A stretch of 64,000 nucleotides of DNA, from assembly GCA_903875465.1 (NCBI GenBank), contig CAIQWB010000054.1, forward strand, positions 60,422-124,421, in the 5' to 3' direction. This document shows, piece by piece, positions 8,316-17,143 of this stretch (position 1 is its first letter; every line of letters begins with the position of its first letter). The translations under genes were made by a program, and so were the position numbers. The stretch comes from an uncultured Verrucomicrobia subdivision 3 bacterium. Its GTDB lineage: Bacteria; Verrucomicrobiota; Verrucomicrobiia; Limisphaerales; UBA11358. The notes beneath the pieces were generated by a model. The model was not told the origin of the DNA, did not search any database, and saw only the letters and a program-made list of their open reading frames with translations.

Positions 8316-11300
8316 TCACGGCACCGTAACGGTGTAGAAACGCTCAGTGTAATTGGTGGCCTGCGGGTCACTAAACACCGTCGGACTTGCCCCAAAGGTG
8401 CTGCTGCCAACCAGTGTCCAGGTGGCGGTGACGGGCGCCAGCGTCAGGTTGGTGGTGGCCCAGACCCGGTAGCCGAAGCCAGCCGAGCCACTGATGGTGA
8501 ATTGCACCCCGGAGCTGGCCGAGGCGGTGAGACCGGCCAGCGCCGGCGGCACGGGGGTGAGGACATTCAGGCTCACCGTGGCGCTGGTGGCGGTCCCAGC
8601 GGCATTGGCCACCACCACGGCGAGAGTGCCCGCATCGCCCGCCTGGGCATTCGGAATGGTCAGCGTGGCGCTGGTGGCACTGGCATAGGGGGCATTGGTG
8701 CCGTTCTGGAGCCACTGGTAGGTGGCATCGGGAATCCCCGTGGCCGCCACGGTGAAGCTGGCCGTCTGACCGGCCTGCACGGTAAGATTGGTCGGCTGGC
8801 TGAGGATGTTCGGGGCCAGTTGCGGCACCCAGCCATTGAGCCAGGTCACGGCACTGCTGGCCGCCAGATAGCGCGGGTCAGTGACCGTCAATGGGGCGAA
8901 GCCGGTGAATGGCGCGGCCGTATTATCCAGCAAGGTGCCGAGCAGGTTGGTGTTGCCGAATTCCCACAGCAACTGGCTGGCCTGCGCCGTGGCATTGGCA
9001 TTCCCATAACCAGCCGTGTCAATGGAGCAATTGATCCAAACCGCGTTGCCGTTGGTGCTGCCATTGCTATCCGAAAGGGTGCAATTGGTCACCGTGTTCG
9101 TCGCGCGGGTCAACTGGCAGTTCACGAAGGCGAACCCGTTGCTGGCATACAGGCCCAGGTATCCGGGCCAGTTGCCAGTGGGCCCATTATCTGTGCGGGG
9201 AGCAACCAGGTTGGGGGAGGACACCCCGGCGATGGTGCGGATTTCGCAATTGGTAAAGAAGAGGTTGCCGCCCCCCCAGATGTAATCAAAGTTGCCTTGG
9301 ATGAGGCTGTGGTAGAAATACCCTTGGGAAGTGTTCACATTGGCCAAAATCGTGTCCTGCCGGCTGTCCACCTCCGCATTGTTCAGGATGAAATGGCTGG
9401 CACCAGACTCAATCATCAGCGCTTCGGCCTGGCCGCCGCCCTGCGGGGTGGAATTACTGATGGTCAGGTTTTCAATGGCGATATTCTTGGAATTCACCTT
9501 GAAGGCCATGCGCGCATGCGTGGTGCCCCCGCCCGCCGCAATGTTTACATTGTTAGGATATCCCACCACTGTGCCCGTGCGGCTCTGGCCCCGGAAGGTG
9601 ACCAGCGGCTTGGCGGAAATATCCACAATTTCGAAGTAATTGCCGTTCTTGATGCTGATGAGCGTGGGGAGAGTGTTGTTCAGCGGAATGGCATCCACCG
9701 CCCCTTGGACCGTGGCAAAATCACCAGTGCCATCAGCGGCTACGATGGGGTTTAGCGGGTTGGCCGGACCACCCGTTTTGGTGCCAAAGGACCAGGTATT
9801 GGAACCCTGGATACCAGCAAACCAGGCGCCAGCCGCATCGGCAAATACCCCGTCATCCACGGTGACATAATAAGTTTGGTTGGAGGTCAGCACGCCGGAA
9901 TGGGGATAAATGGCGGCGAGGTTCCCGGTAATCACGACCGGATAATAATTGAACCCCTGAGCGTCACCGGGAAAGGGACTGCGGGCCTGGGTGCCGTTGA
10001 CGGCGTTTTGACTGAGGTCCAGGGTGTCCACCGCCGTGGTGTTGTTGGTGACGTTGTAGATGCGGATTTTGCCAGCGGAACGTAGCGAAGGGGGCTGGTT
10101 GAAGGTGAGGTACAACGGCGTGTCGTAGCAAATGCCCGTGGCCCCGTTCACCGGGGACACCGACTGGACCGACATGGTGGAATTGACAATCAAAGTGGCG
10201 TTGCTGCTGGTCAGGTTGCCAGCCGCATTGTGGACAATCACGAAGTAGGTCCCGTCATTGACCGGGCTGGCGCTGGCAATAGTGTAAGTGCTGTTCGTCG
10301 CACCCGGGAGTGGATTACCAGTACTATTGAAATACCATTGGTAAGTCGGGGCCGGGACCCCGCCGGCGGTCACGGAGAAAGCAGCCGACTGAGTATTGGT
10401 GACCACCAGGCTGACCGGTTGGTTGGTAATGACCAATGGCACCAGCACATTCAAAACCACATAATTGGTCGCCGCGCCCGCGCTGTTCATGGCAATGATG
10501 GCATAAGTGCCCTGGCTGGCAGGATACTGGACATTGCTCACCGTCAAGGCACTGCTGGTCGCGCCCGCGAGCGTGTCCCCGTTCCCCGTGGGACCGTCGG
10601 TCAGTGTGTTGCCATTGAACTGCCATTGAATCACCGGGGCCGGATTGCCCGAGACACTGGCCGTAAAAGTGATATTACCACCAGCCACCGCCGTGCGGCT
10701 GGCAGGCAGCGGGCCAGTGATGGCGGGAGCCACCGCGCCGGCACTGATGGTCAGCACGGCCGCCGGGCTGCTGGTCACCGAACCGTAAACATTCGTGATC
10801 ACCACCGTGTAATTACCGGTGTCCGCCGGCTGGGCGGAAGTGATGACCAGGGAAGCACTGGTGCTGCCCGCCAGCGTGGAACCGGCCGCCGTGGGGCCGT
10901 CCGTCAGCGGCGTGGAACCATTAAACCATTGGTAACCCAGCGGCGTGAGGCTGGCGGCATTGATGCCGACCGTGAAGGTCGCTGCATCCCCCGGGTTGCC
11001 ACTGTAACCGGCCGGTTCGCTGGTGATGACCGGCCGGGGATCATTGGGCACCAGAAGATCCAGGGTGCTATTGGGACCATTGCTCACGAGGGTGGCGCCG
11101 GGGGCCCAGGCCGGCACGCTGGCTAGGGTCAAGGTATTGGAACCCGTCCAAGTCGTATAACGTAACAAGGGTATCTGCTGCGGATAACTGGCGAACAGGA
11201 CGGGTTTTGGGTCCAATTGAATTAGGTTGGCGGTCCCCACGGTGGCAAACGTTTTTACCAGGGCGCGGAGCGAGCCATTGGCCGGCAGGCTCAGTCCGAG

Positions 11301-12743
11301 GGTGGCGTTGGAAAGACTCAGCGCAAACAAACCGTTCGCATTAGTAGCCAGCGTATTGGAGACCACCAAGGTGGCGTTCACAAGGTTTATGGCGTTGGAA
11401 ATACTATTGGCCCCCACGGTGACATTATTGGCCAGCACCGTACCGCCAGTGACATTCACCTGGCCGCGCGTGAGCGTGCCCGCAGCCGAGGTGAGGGAGT
11501 TGGTGCCGAGGGTCAGGTTGTTGTTAATCTTCAGCGTGGCCCCCGCGCCATTCACATTGAAGATGCCCCAGCAAGGCGTGGTGCTGGTGCCCGTTTCAAG
11601 CGCTTGATTGCCAACCACCAAACTGTTCACATCCACCGTGCCATTGGTAAAGGTGAAGACGCCTTTGTGGGGTCCCACCCAGGTATCCGAACTGCTCCCG
11701 GCGTCGCGCGCGAGCGACATGACATTGATGAAGGCGTTGACAGTGCCGAGACTGAAATCATTGGTCCCCCCTCCCCCGTTGGAACTGGAGGCGCTCTGGT
11801 TGCCATCGCCGACCGACCACCAGGTCACCCGCGTGCCCGGACCGCCCGCTCCGTAGAAAGTGGCCACCGGATTTTGTCCCGCAAACGCGGGATTAAAATT
11901 TACCAGGCCATGCGCGGGCGTGGAGTTGTTGCCGGACTTGTCCATGCCAATGTCCAGACTGTCCAGATTAAACGTATTCACCAGCCCCAGTTGCAGAATT
12001 GAAATGATGCCGGGATTGTTGCCCGAATTGCGGGACATGACCAGCGCGGAGCTTTTCCCGGCGAGCAGATAATTCGCCAGCGTGTCGCTGTAAGCCAGGG
12101 TGATGAAGTTGGTTTTGGCCAGCAGCAAGTTGCCGCCCGCACGGTTGTTAACCGAGACACCTGGAAACTGGCCGTCGCCGATGCCCAGACGGTTGGCATT
12201 GACGATAAAATTATCCAGACCGGACAAATTCAAGGTGCCGCGACTGGGTGAGGCTGCGGAGTTGGCCTGATTGATACCGATATTAGCGGTGAGATTGCTG
12301 ACATACAGCGTGGCCCCGGCACCCGTAATGGTGTTGGTCAGATTGCGGGCGGCCGCCGCATCAGTGGGCGTGCCCTCGGAGAGATTGCCACTGAGTATGC
12401 TCAAGGTGCTGCCTGGAGCAATGACGATGGTATGAAAGCCATTGGTATTTCCCAATTGCAAAGTCCCAATCGTCCCGGTAAAACCCGCATCCACCAGACT
12501 GCTGGGCAGCCCGGGAGTGAGGTTGGTGCCGGCATCGTAAAACTTCACGTCATCGCCACTGCTGGGAAGCGCGCCGCCAAACCAATTGGCGGCCGTGGAC
12601 CAGTTCGTATTGACGCCGCTGGCCCCGCTCCAGACGATGCTGCCGGCGTGCGTTGTGGCGGCTAAAAATGGCAGGGTCAGGGTCAGGGCCAGGGCCAGGG
12701 CAGTTGGCTTGAAACCTGGGGGGTTGGGCGATGGGTAGTTCAT
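8316..12743 (-). CDS. Secreted multidomain pectinesterase-like protein (CE8) with Ig-like domains
   Basis: A 1475-residue exported protein. The signal peptide has a repetitive ALALALTLTL core. Residues about 35-560 are Asn/Gly/Thr-rich beta-helix-like sequence typical of verrucomicrobial passenger regions. Three Ig-like domains (about 565-850) are followed by a Big_5-like domain. The pectin-methylesterase fold is at about 1000-1290. Its signatures are GQAEALMIESG (about 1104, for QAVAL), SRQDTIL (about 1128, catalytic Asp) and GNFDYIWGGG (about 1153, nucleophile Asp). A fourth Ig-like domain and a C-terminal beta domain end the protein. The usual LGRPW motif with its active-site Arg is not seen. 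The likely role is removing methyl esters from pectin outside the cell, but activity is uncertain. It has its own terminator. Confidence 0.85.
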   Translation of the reverse strand: MNYPSPNPPGFKPTALALALTLTLPFLAATTHAGSIVWSGASGVNTNWSTAANWFGGALPSSGDDVKFYDAGTNLTPGLPSSLVDAGFTGTIGTLQLGNTNGFHTIVIAPGSTLSILSGNLSEGTPTDAAAARNLTNTITGAGATLYVSNLTANIGINQANSAASPSRGTLNLSGLDNFIVNANRLGIGDGQFPGVSVNNRAGGNLLLAKTNFITLAYSDTLANYLLAGKSSALVMSRNSGNNPGIISILQLGLVNTFNLDSLDIGMDKSGNNSTPAHGLVNFNPAFAGQNPVATFYGAGGPGTRVTWWSVGDGNQSASSSNGGGGTNDFSLGTVNAFINVMSLARDAGSSSDTWVGPHKGVFTFTNGTVDVNSLVVGNQALETGTSTTPCWGIFNVNGAGATLKINNNLTLGTNSLTSAAGTLTRGQVNVTGGTVLANNVTVGANSISNAINLVNATLVVSNTLATNANGLFALSLSNATLGLSLPANGSLRALVKTFATVGTANLIQLDPKPVLFASYPQQIPLLRYTTWTGSNTLTLASVPAWAPGATLVSNGPNSTLDLLVPNDPRPVITSEPAGYSGNPGDAATFTVGINAASLTPLGYQWFNGSTPLTDGPTAAGSTLAGSTSASLVITSAQPADTGNYTVVITNVYGSVTSSPAAVLTISAGAVAPAITGPLPASRTAVAGGNITFTASVSGNPAPVIQWQFNGNTLTDGPTGNGDTLAGATSSALTVSNVQYPASQGTYAIIAMNSAGAATNYVVLNVLVPLVITNQPVSLVVTNTQSAAFSVTAGGVPAPTYQWYFNSTGNPLPGATNSTYTIASASPVNDGTYFVIVHNAAGNLTSSNATLIVNSTMSVQSVSPVNGATGICYDTPLYLTFNQPPSLRSAGKIRIYNVTNNTTAVDTLDLSQNAVNGTQARSPFPGDAQGFNYYPVVITGNLAAIYPHSGVLTSNQTYYVTVDDGVFADAAGAWFAGIQGSNTWSFGTKTGGPANPLNPIVAADGTGDFATVQGAVDAIPLNNTLPTLISIKNGNYFEIVDISAKPLVTFRGQSRTGTVVGYPNNVNIAAGGGTTHARMAFKVNSKNIAIENLTISNSTPQGGGQAEALMIESGASHFILNNAEVDSRQDTILANVNTSQGYFYHSLIQGNFDYIWGGGNLFFTNCEIRTIAGVSSPNLVAPRTDNGPTGNWPGYLGLYASNGFAFVNCQLTRATNTVTNCTLSDSNGSTNGNAVWINCSIDTAGYGNANATAQASQLLWEFGNTNLLGTLLDNTAAPFTGFAPLTVTDPRYLAASSAVTWLNGWVPQLAPNILSQPTNLTVQAGQTASFTVAATGIPDATYQWLQNGTNAPYASATSATLTIPNAQAGDAGTLAVVVANAAGTATSATVSLNVLTPVPPALAGLTASASSGVQFTISGSAGFGYRVWATTNLTLAPVTATWTLVGSSTFGASPTVFSDPQATNYTERFYTVTVP

Positions 12744-12956
12744 GACAGTTGGCGGTTCATACGCAGCAATGACTGAGTTTTGAGTTCGGTCATGACCTTA
12801 ACACCACCCATGGAGGCGACAACCGTCACTTTCTGCAAAACAATTTGATTTTTCTGAATCAGCCGCCGCCGGGTGGCCGCCGGTCAACCAGCGAGGGACA
12901 GGCCAAATAAAAAAATGTTAACCCCAGATCCGTGGTGCAACCACCACCATAAAAAA

Positions 12957-14759
12957 TCACTTGCCAGGATAGCGCCAGACCCAATCACCCTGGGCTGCAT
13001 TCAGTCCGGGAGTCGTGCCGGGGGTTGCCACCACCAAGCCCCCATCATCATGGTTATTCCATCCGATGGAATATAATACGAATTGGCCATCTGCCGTGCG
13101 ATGGTAATGCAAAGGCTGACCGCCGATGACATCATGTGGAATGGGATTGAGATAGTGGGGTGCCAGGGCCGTCAATGAATCGGGGTAGTTGCCCTGGACC
13201 AGCCGGAAGCGTTCCAGCGCGCTGGCCACCCGGGCTTGGTCCACAGAACTTTGCGCATGGGCAAAAGGCAGGGTAAAGCCGTTGGGGGCGCTTAACTGCT
13301 CGATCCAGGCAAGCTGAATGCATTCCAAGGTGTTAAAGGGGGAAATATGGCGGTGTTCATTTTCCTGGAAGGCCTCCGCCTGCCCGGCCTTCGCCGGATT
13401 GAATGTATGCGTTTCCTGATCGGCCACCGCCAAATACTGCTCCGTCAGGCGGGCACAATGCAGTTGGTTTTGATAATACCAACCGGACGGCACCAGGTGC
13501 GTCTTGGAAAGAACGATCATGGGAAAATCGAAGTTTGAAACCGATTTGTTAAAACTGGGGATGGGGATATAATCAGGGTACAGTTCCGGATGGTCGCGGA
13601 GATAAAAAATTTCCTGGATCATCATCGCCCGGTCGCCGCGTAGGGCCAGTTGATAATCCGCTACAAAATCAAAATGAGCCAGCAGGACGTCCAACGCCTC
13701 CAATTGTGCATCCGACCAGCGGTGCGCCGCCCATCCCTCCCACACCGGCTGGAGCATCAAACGCAACATGGAAATACGCAGGACATGGGAAATTAACAAT
13801 GGTTCGGTGCGGACGGAATTAATCAACTTTTCCATCAAGCTGACATCGGCCAGCGCCTGGCTGGTTTGACCCGTTTGCAATTCGGCGATGGCGCGCAATT
13901 CCAGGAAAATGGCGGATCGATTTAGGGCCGCCAAATGCGGCAGGAGTATGGTCGCGGGGTCGGCTTTGCTGTATTCCAACGGAAAGCGAGAGTAAGGCAA
14001 CTGGCTGGCTCGGCGTAATTCTTTGATGGTGGGATCAAATGGGCTCAAGGCCAGCAATACATCGGCGGCCGGCGATTGGGGTGCCAATGGCACGGGAAAC
14101 AAGTTGGTTTTCGCCGCCAGGGTCCGGTAAAATTGTTGGTAGCCCGTTAAATCGGTTGGGATGGCCAGCCGCCAGTCCCCGACCGCATTCGTAATGGCTT
14201 GATGATTTCCGCCATGGTAATCTAGGACCAATTGATTCACCAAATTGGTATTACGCGGCTTCAGTTCGTGACCGGCCCGGTCAAAATACTGGCCATAAGC
14301 ACTGAACATAATGGGAGTCATTGCGAAGTTTTGGTCATCTGGGATGGGTGGTGGCACCAGGCTGGCCACGTCGAAATGCTCGCCCCGGGCCTCCCCGGCG
14401 TGCCGCAACTGATTAAAGTCACGCCGGCCGCGCCAGTCTTCCTCGGCGTAGAGCAGGACGATGCTCGTGGTCACACAAGCGACCCCAAACAGCGCCCGGC
14501 GCAAATTGCGCCAGCAGCACAGCCAGCGGCAAACCCGCCACAGCCAGACGAGCAGGCTGGCAGCAATAAAACTAACCCCGGCCATGACCCCCATGGCAAT
14601 CCACCAATCGCCCCCATGCTGCGGACCACCGGGCAAAACCAGGACCAGTCCCAGCAGAATAACCAAGACAATCGCCCAAATGATCAGCCAGGGCTTGAAA
14701 TAGGATCTCCGGGCAGGGACTTCCGGCGGTAGTTCTTGGGGTGCTTTATTCATAAACAT
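12957..14759 (-). CDS. Membrane protein of unknown function, 600 aa
   Basis: I do not recognise a named family. Three hydrophobic segments lie at about residues 23-43, 52-74 and 88-104. They are followed by a large, probably extracytoplasmic, helical domain with repeated Leu/Ala-rich helices and no obvious catalytic motif. The C-terminal part (QARVASALERFRLVQGNYPDSL, shown in halves: QARVASALERF and VQGNYPDSLTAL, then GGQPLHYHRT and YSIGWNNHDDGG) resembles sequences that follow pilin-like G domains in Verrucomicrobia. The gene is the last of a three-gene unit with an ECF sigma factor and a small TM protein; its start overlaps the previous stop (TGATG). It may be the effector or sensor partner of that sigma factor. 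That is inferred from gene order only. Confidence 0.7.
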   Translation of the reverse strand: MFMNKAPQELPPEVPARRSYFKPWLIIWAIVLVILLGLVLVLPGGPQHGGDWWIAMGVMAGVSFIAASLLVWLWRVCRWLCCWRNLRRALFGVACVTTSIVLLYAEEDWRGRRDFNQLRHAGEARGEHFDVASLVPPPIPDDQNFAMTPIMFSAYGQYFDRAGHELKPRNTNLVNQLVLDYHGGNHQAITNAVGDWRLAIPTDLTGYQQFYRTLAAKTNLFPVPLAPQSPAADVLLALSPFDPTIKELRRASQLPYSRFPLEYSKADPATILLPHLAALNRSAIFLELRAIAELQTGQTSQALADVSLMEKLINSVRTEPLLISHVLRISMLRLMLQPVWEGWAAHRWSDAQLEALDVLLAHFDFVADYQLALRGDRAMMIQEIFYLRDHPELYPDYIPIPSFNKSVSNFDFPMIVLSKTHLVPSGWYYQNQLHCARLTEQYLAVADQETHTFNPAKAGQAEAFQENEHRHISPFNTLECIQLAWIEQLSAPNGFTLPFAHAQSSVDQARVASALERFRLVQGNYPDSLTALAPHYLNPIPHDVIGGQPLHYHRTADGQFVLYSIGWNNHDDGGLVVATPGTTPGLNAAQGDWVWRYPGK

Positions 14760-15169
14760 CAGCCAATCATTCTAACCCGTTGCGTATGCGCCCCGGAGCG
14801 CTTGGGAGGTTCCGCCTCGCTTGCCCGATTTGCCCCCAATAATTCCACCAGCATTTGCTGTTGCTGCCGTAAATCAGCCAGCCTTTCTGGAGTCGATGCG
14901 GCGGATTGCTCCACCACCGGTGCGTCGTCACTTTGTGAAACATGCAAACCGGCAATAACCACCCACACCACCGCCAGTCCCGCCCACGCCCGGGGATGAG
15001 GCCAGAAGAGCGAGTGCCATCCGGCAAGCCATCGTGCCCGCCATGATAACGGGGCTGGCCCGCTGCAGTCCGGAGTGAGCTGGCCGGCTGCGGCCAGGAT
15101 TTCCGCGCGCCATTCCGGCGGAACTGGTTTCAAGGGCACCTGCCGCAAGCGTTGTTCAAACTCGTTCAT
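14759..15169 (-). CDS. Single-pass membrane protein, probable anti-sigma partner
   Basis: A 136-residue protein: a charged cytoplasmic N-terminus (about 1-55), one TM helix at about 62-82, and an external coiled-coil-like tail with RLADLRQQQQMLVELL. The layout matches small anti-sigma-like proteins encoded immediately after ECF sigma factors, but no zinc-binding HxxxCxxC motif is seen. Its ATG overlaps the stop of the sigma gene (ATGA at 15169-15166) and its stop overlaps the next start, so the three genes are translationally coupled. A role in holding the sigma factor at the membrane is inferred from context. Confidence 0.6.
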   Translation of the reverse strand: MNEFEQRLRQVPLKPVPPEWRAEILAAAGQLTPDCSGPAPLSWRARWLAGWHSLFWPHPRAWAGLAVVWVVIAGLHVSQSDDAPVVEQSAASTPERLADLRQQQQMLVELLGANRASEAEPPKRSGAHTQRVRMIG

Positions 15170-15675
15170 TTGATTTCTTCGTAAAGGGGACGTAACTGAC
15201 CGCGTAATTTGTCTAAACCATACCGGTAACGGCTGGCGGCCGTGTGGGGGGAAAGCTCGAGCACCGCAGCGATCTCTTCAAAAGTGAGCCCCTCCCAAAG
15301 TTTAAGGTGCACCACCGCCCGTTGTTCGGCCGGTAATTCCCCCAGGGCGGCGGCCAGTTCCTGGCGAAAGTGCTGTTCGTCGGGGTCAGCAGCCCTGGCA
15401 AAGGGCGACACCTCAGCAGCGAAGCCATCCCGGGTGCGGTCGCGGGTGGCCCGCCGGCGCATGAGGTCCACTGCGGCGTTATGGGCCAGGCGGAGGAGAA
15501 ATGCGCGCTCCTCCCGGGCGCCGTCAAGGAGGCCGGGTTCGCGAGCCAGCTTGACAAAAACCTCTTGCAGCAAATCCCGCGTATCCGCCTCCGCCCGGGT
15601 GAGGTTCAAGAGCGACGCATAAAGCGCCCCGGCATGCTCGTCGTAGAGCCGTTCAATGAAAGTGCTGCGGGGCAT
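15166..15675 (-). CDS. ECF-type RNA polymerase sigma factor
   Basis: Region 2 spans LYDEHAGALYASLLNL through DLLQEVFVKLARE, followed by the helix FLLRLAHNAAVDLMRRR. Region 4 spans LPAEQRAVVHLKLWEG and LTFEEIAAVLELSPHTAASR, a helix-turn-helix for -35 recognition. I prefer the start MPRSTFIERLYDEH at 15675 (169 aa) over the upstream ATG at 15693. It gives the normal N-terminus and the extra six residues (MRHHRY) look non-family. It directs RNA polymerase to a small regulon, usually including its own operon. The two downstream genes overlap it and presumably control it. The inducing signal is unknown. Confidence 0.9.
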   Translation of the reverse strand: MPRSTFIERLYDEHAGALYASLLNLTRAEADTRDLLQEVFVKLAREPGLLDGAREERAFLLRLAHNAAVDLMRRRATRDRTRDGFAAEVSPFARAADPDEQHFRQELAAALGELPAEQRAVVHLKLWEGLTFEEIAAVLELSPHTAASRYRYGLDKLRGQLRPLYEEIK

Positions 15676-15805
15676 GTACCTATGATGACGCACCGGCCAG
15701 GAGAATTTGTCTAGCTTTTAGCGAATTACCAAACGACGGTCTTGCCAAACCCGCCGGGCCGATTAAAAATTCACCCATGGATGCCCGCGGGCCAATCCGC
15801 TGCCC

Positions 15806-16738
15806 ATGCAAACCATCAAACTGAGCCCCAACTTGAAATTGACCAAAGCTAATTATTGCCTGGCGGCGCTGGTGGCCGCCGCATGGCTGGCGGGTTGTGC
15901 GACGCCACCCAAGGCACCGGCCGACTGGCCGGCTTGGCAGACGCGGCGGACAGAATCGATTGGGGGAACCAATGGCTGGACCACCCTTATTGGGCTGGCT
16001 TGGTTGCACGAGGGTGATAATTCCGCCGGGAGCGCTCCCACCAACCAGGCCGTGATTCACTCGCCCACGGTGCCGGCCACAATCGGGGTTTTCACGCGTC
16101 AGGGAGGGACCGTAACCTTTACCCCCGCACCCGGGGTGGATGTACGGGTGAATCATGAACCCGTCGGGAAACTCACGCTCCAGAGCGATGCCGGGGAGAA
16201 CCCGACCAAACTTCAAATCGGGCCGGTCTCGGTGGTGTTGATTCAACGGGGCGACCGGTTGGGACTGCGCATTCGGGATCCCAACGCCCCGACCCGGCGG
16301 GAGTTTCAAGGCTTGCACTGGTTCCCCTACGATCCCGCCTGGCGGCTAACCGGCCATTTTGTGCCTTTCGCCGAGCGGCAGAAGCTGCGCGTGCCTGATG
16401 TCACGGGGGCAACCCAGACCTTCGACAGTCCCGGAGCCATTGTTTTCACTGCCCACGGGGCCGAATATCGCCTCGCTGTGGCCGAAGAAGCGGGGGAAGC
16501 GGAATATTTCATGCTCTTCCGCGACCAGACAACCGGCGATTCCACCTATGCCGCCGGGCGGTTCCTCTATGTGAAAAAACCGGACGCGAGCGGCCAGCTC
16601 ATCATTGACTTCAACCGCGCCTTCACCCCGCCCTGTGGCTTCACGCACTTCGCCACCTGCCCCTTGCCGCCCCGGCAGAACACTCTCCCCCTGGCAGTAA
16701 CCGCCGGAGAACTAAAGCCGGACGGGGCCGGGCACTAA
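15806..16738 (+). CDS. DUF1684 lipoprotein
   Basis: A 310-residue protein with a lipoprotein signal: hydrophobic stretch and lipobox LAGC, acylated Cys about residue 31. The body has the DUF1684 pattern: WTTLIGLAWLHEGDNSAGS near the start, FPYDPAWRLTGHF in the middle, and near the C-terminus DFNRAFTPPC and FATCPLPPRQN, which ends in a metal-site-like Cys/His cluster. The family occurs as exported proteins in many phyla; its biochemical function is unknown to me. It is a single gene with divergent flanks: the ECF sigma operon reads away on the left and the nusA promoter lies 270 bp to the right. Confidence 0.85.
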   Translation: MQTIKLSPNLKLTKANYCLAALVAAAWLAGCATPPKAPADWPAWQTRRTESIGGTNGWTTLIGLAWLHEGDNSAGSAPTNQAVIHSPTVPATIGVFTRQGGTVTFTPAPGVDVRVNHEPVGKLTLQSDAGENPTKLQIGPVSVVLIQRGDRLGLRIRDPNAPTRREFQGLHWFPYDPAWRLTGHFVPFAERQKLRVPDVTGATQTFDSPGAIVFTAHGAEYRLAVAEEAGEAEYFMLFRDQTTGDSTYAAGRFLYVKKPDASGQLIIDFNRAFTPPCGFTHFATCPLPPRQNTLPLAVTAGELKPDGAGH

Positions 16739-17009
16739 CCCGCGGGCCATAGTTTCGGTCATTATTGATGATTCCGCACGCCGTCGGCGCCTCCAACGAC
16801 ATCAGAGCGGTGCAAAACAATCGAAAAATGACCAGTTTTATAATCTTTGCTGCTCTTTTGTAATTTGGCGCTCCGCCCGGCAAAAGCCGGTCATCCGAAT
16901 GACTATGTCGTTTCTTCAACCCCTTGCTGGAGCCCCCGCCAAAATGCCACCCTCGCCCCGACTTTTGCCTCCCACTCCCACCCCGCGATGTCAACCTGCG
17001 CATTTCCCC

Positions 17010-17037
17010 TTGACGAACCCAAAGGGTTTCTTATAAT
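17010..17037 (+). promoter_or_regulatory. Near-consensus sigma-70 promoter of the nusA operon
   Basis: TTGACG (17010-17015), a 16-base spacer and a perfect TATAAT (17032-17037) predict a start near 17044. The spacer contains the dyad AACCC-aaa-GGGTT (17016-17028), a possible operator. Confidence 0.75.
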
Positions 17038-17081
17038 TACCAATCTAGAACGGTAAAGTTTACTGGTTTGACCAGCGCGCG

Positions 17082-17112
17082 AAGTCGGATGATCAACATC
17101 TCCGACTTTTTT
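17082..17112 (+). terminator. Intrinsic terminator/attenuator in the nusA leader
   Basis: A perfect 8-bp stem AAGTCGGA / TCCGACTT with an 11-base loop overlaps a six-T run (17107-17112). It lies between the promoter and the nusA start, so it should end or attenuate transcripts at about 70 nt. Confidence 0.7.
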
Positions 17113-17143
17113 GTTCGCTGGATGCAAATACAGCATTGTGCGT

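Larger units (their letters stand above)
16739..17143. other. Intergenic region upstream of nusA
   Basis: There is no gene here. Up to about 17009 I see only unassigned sequence. The rest holds a promoter and a leader terminator, listed separately. Confidence 0.7.

Noticed and set aside
8502..9755. 417-codon plus-strand frame
   Set aside because: Antisense shadow of the pectinesterase-like gene; Gly/His/Arg-rich with no domain.
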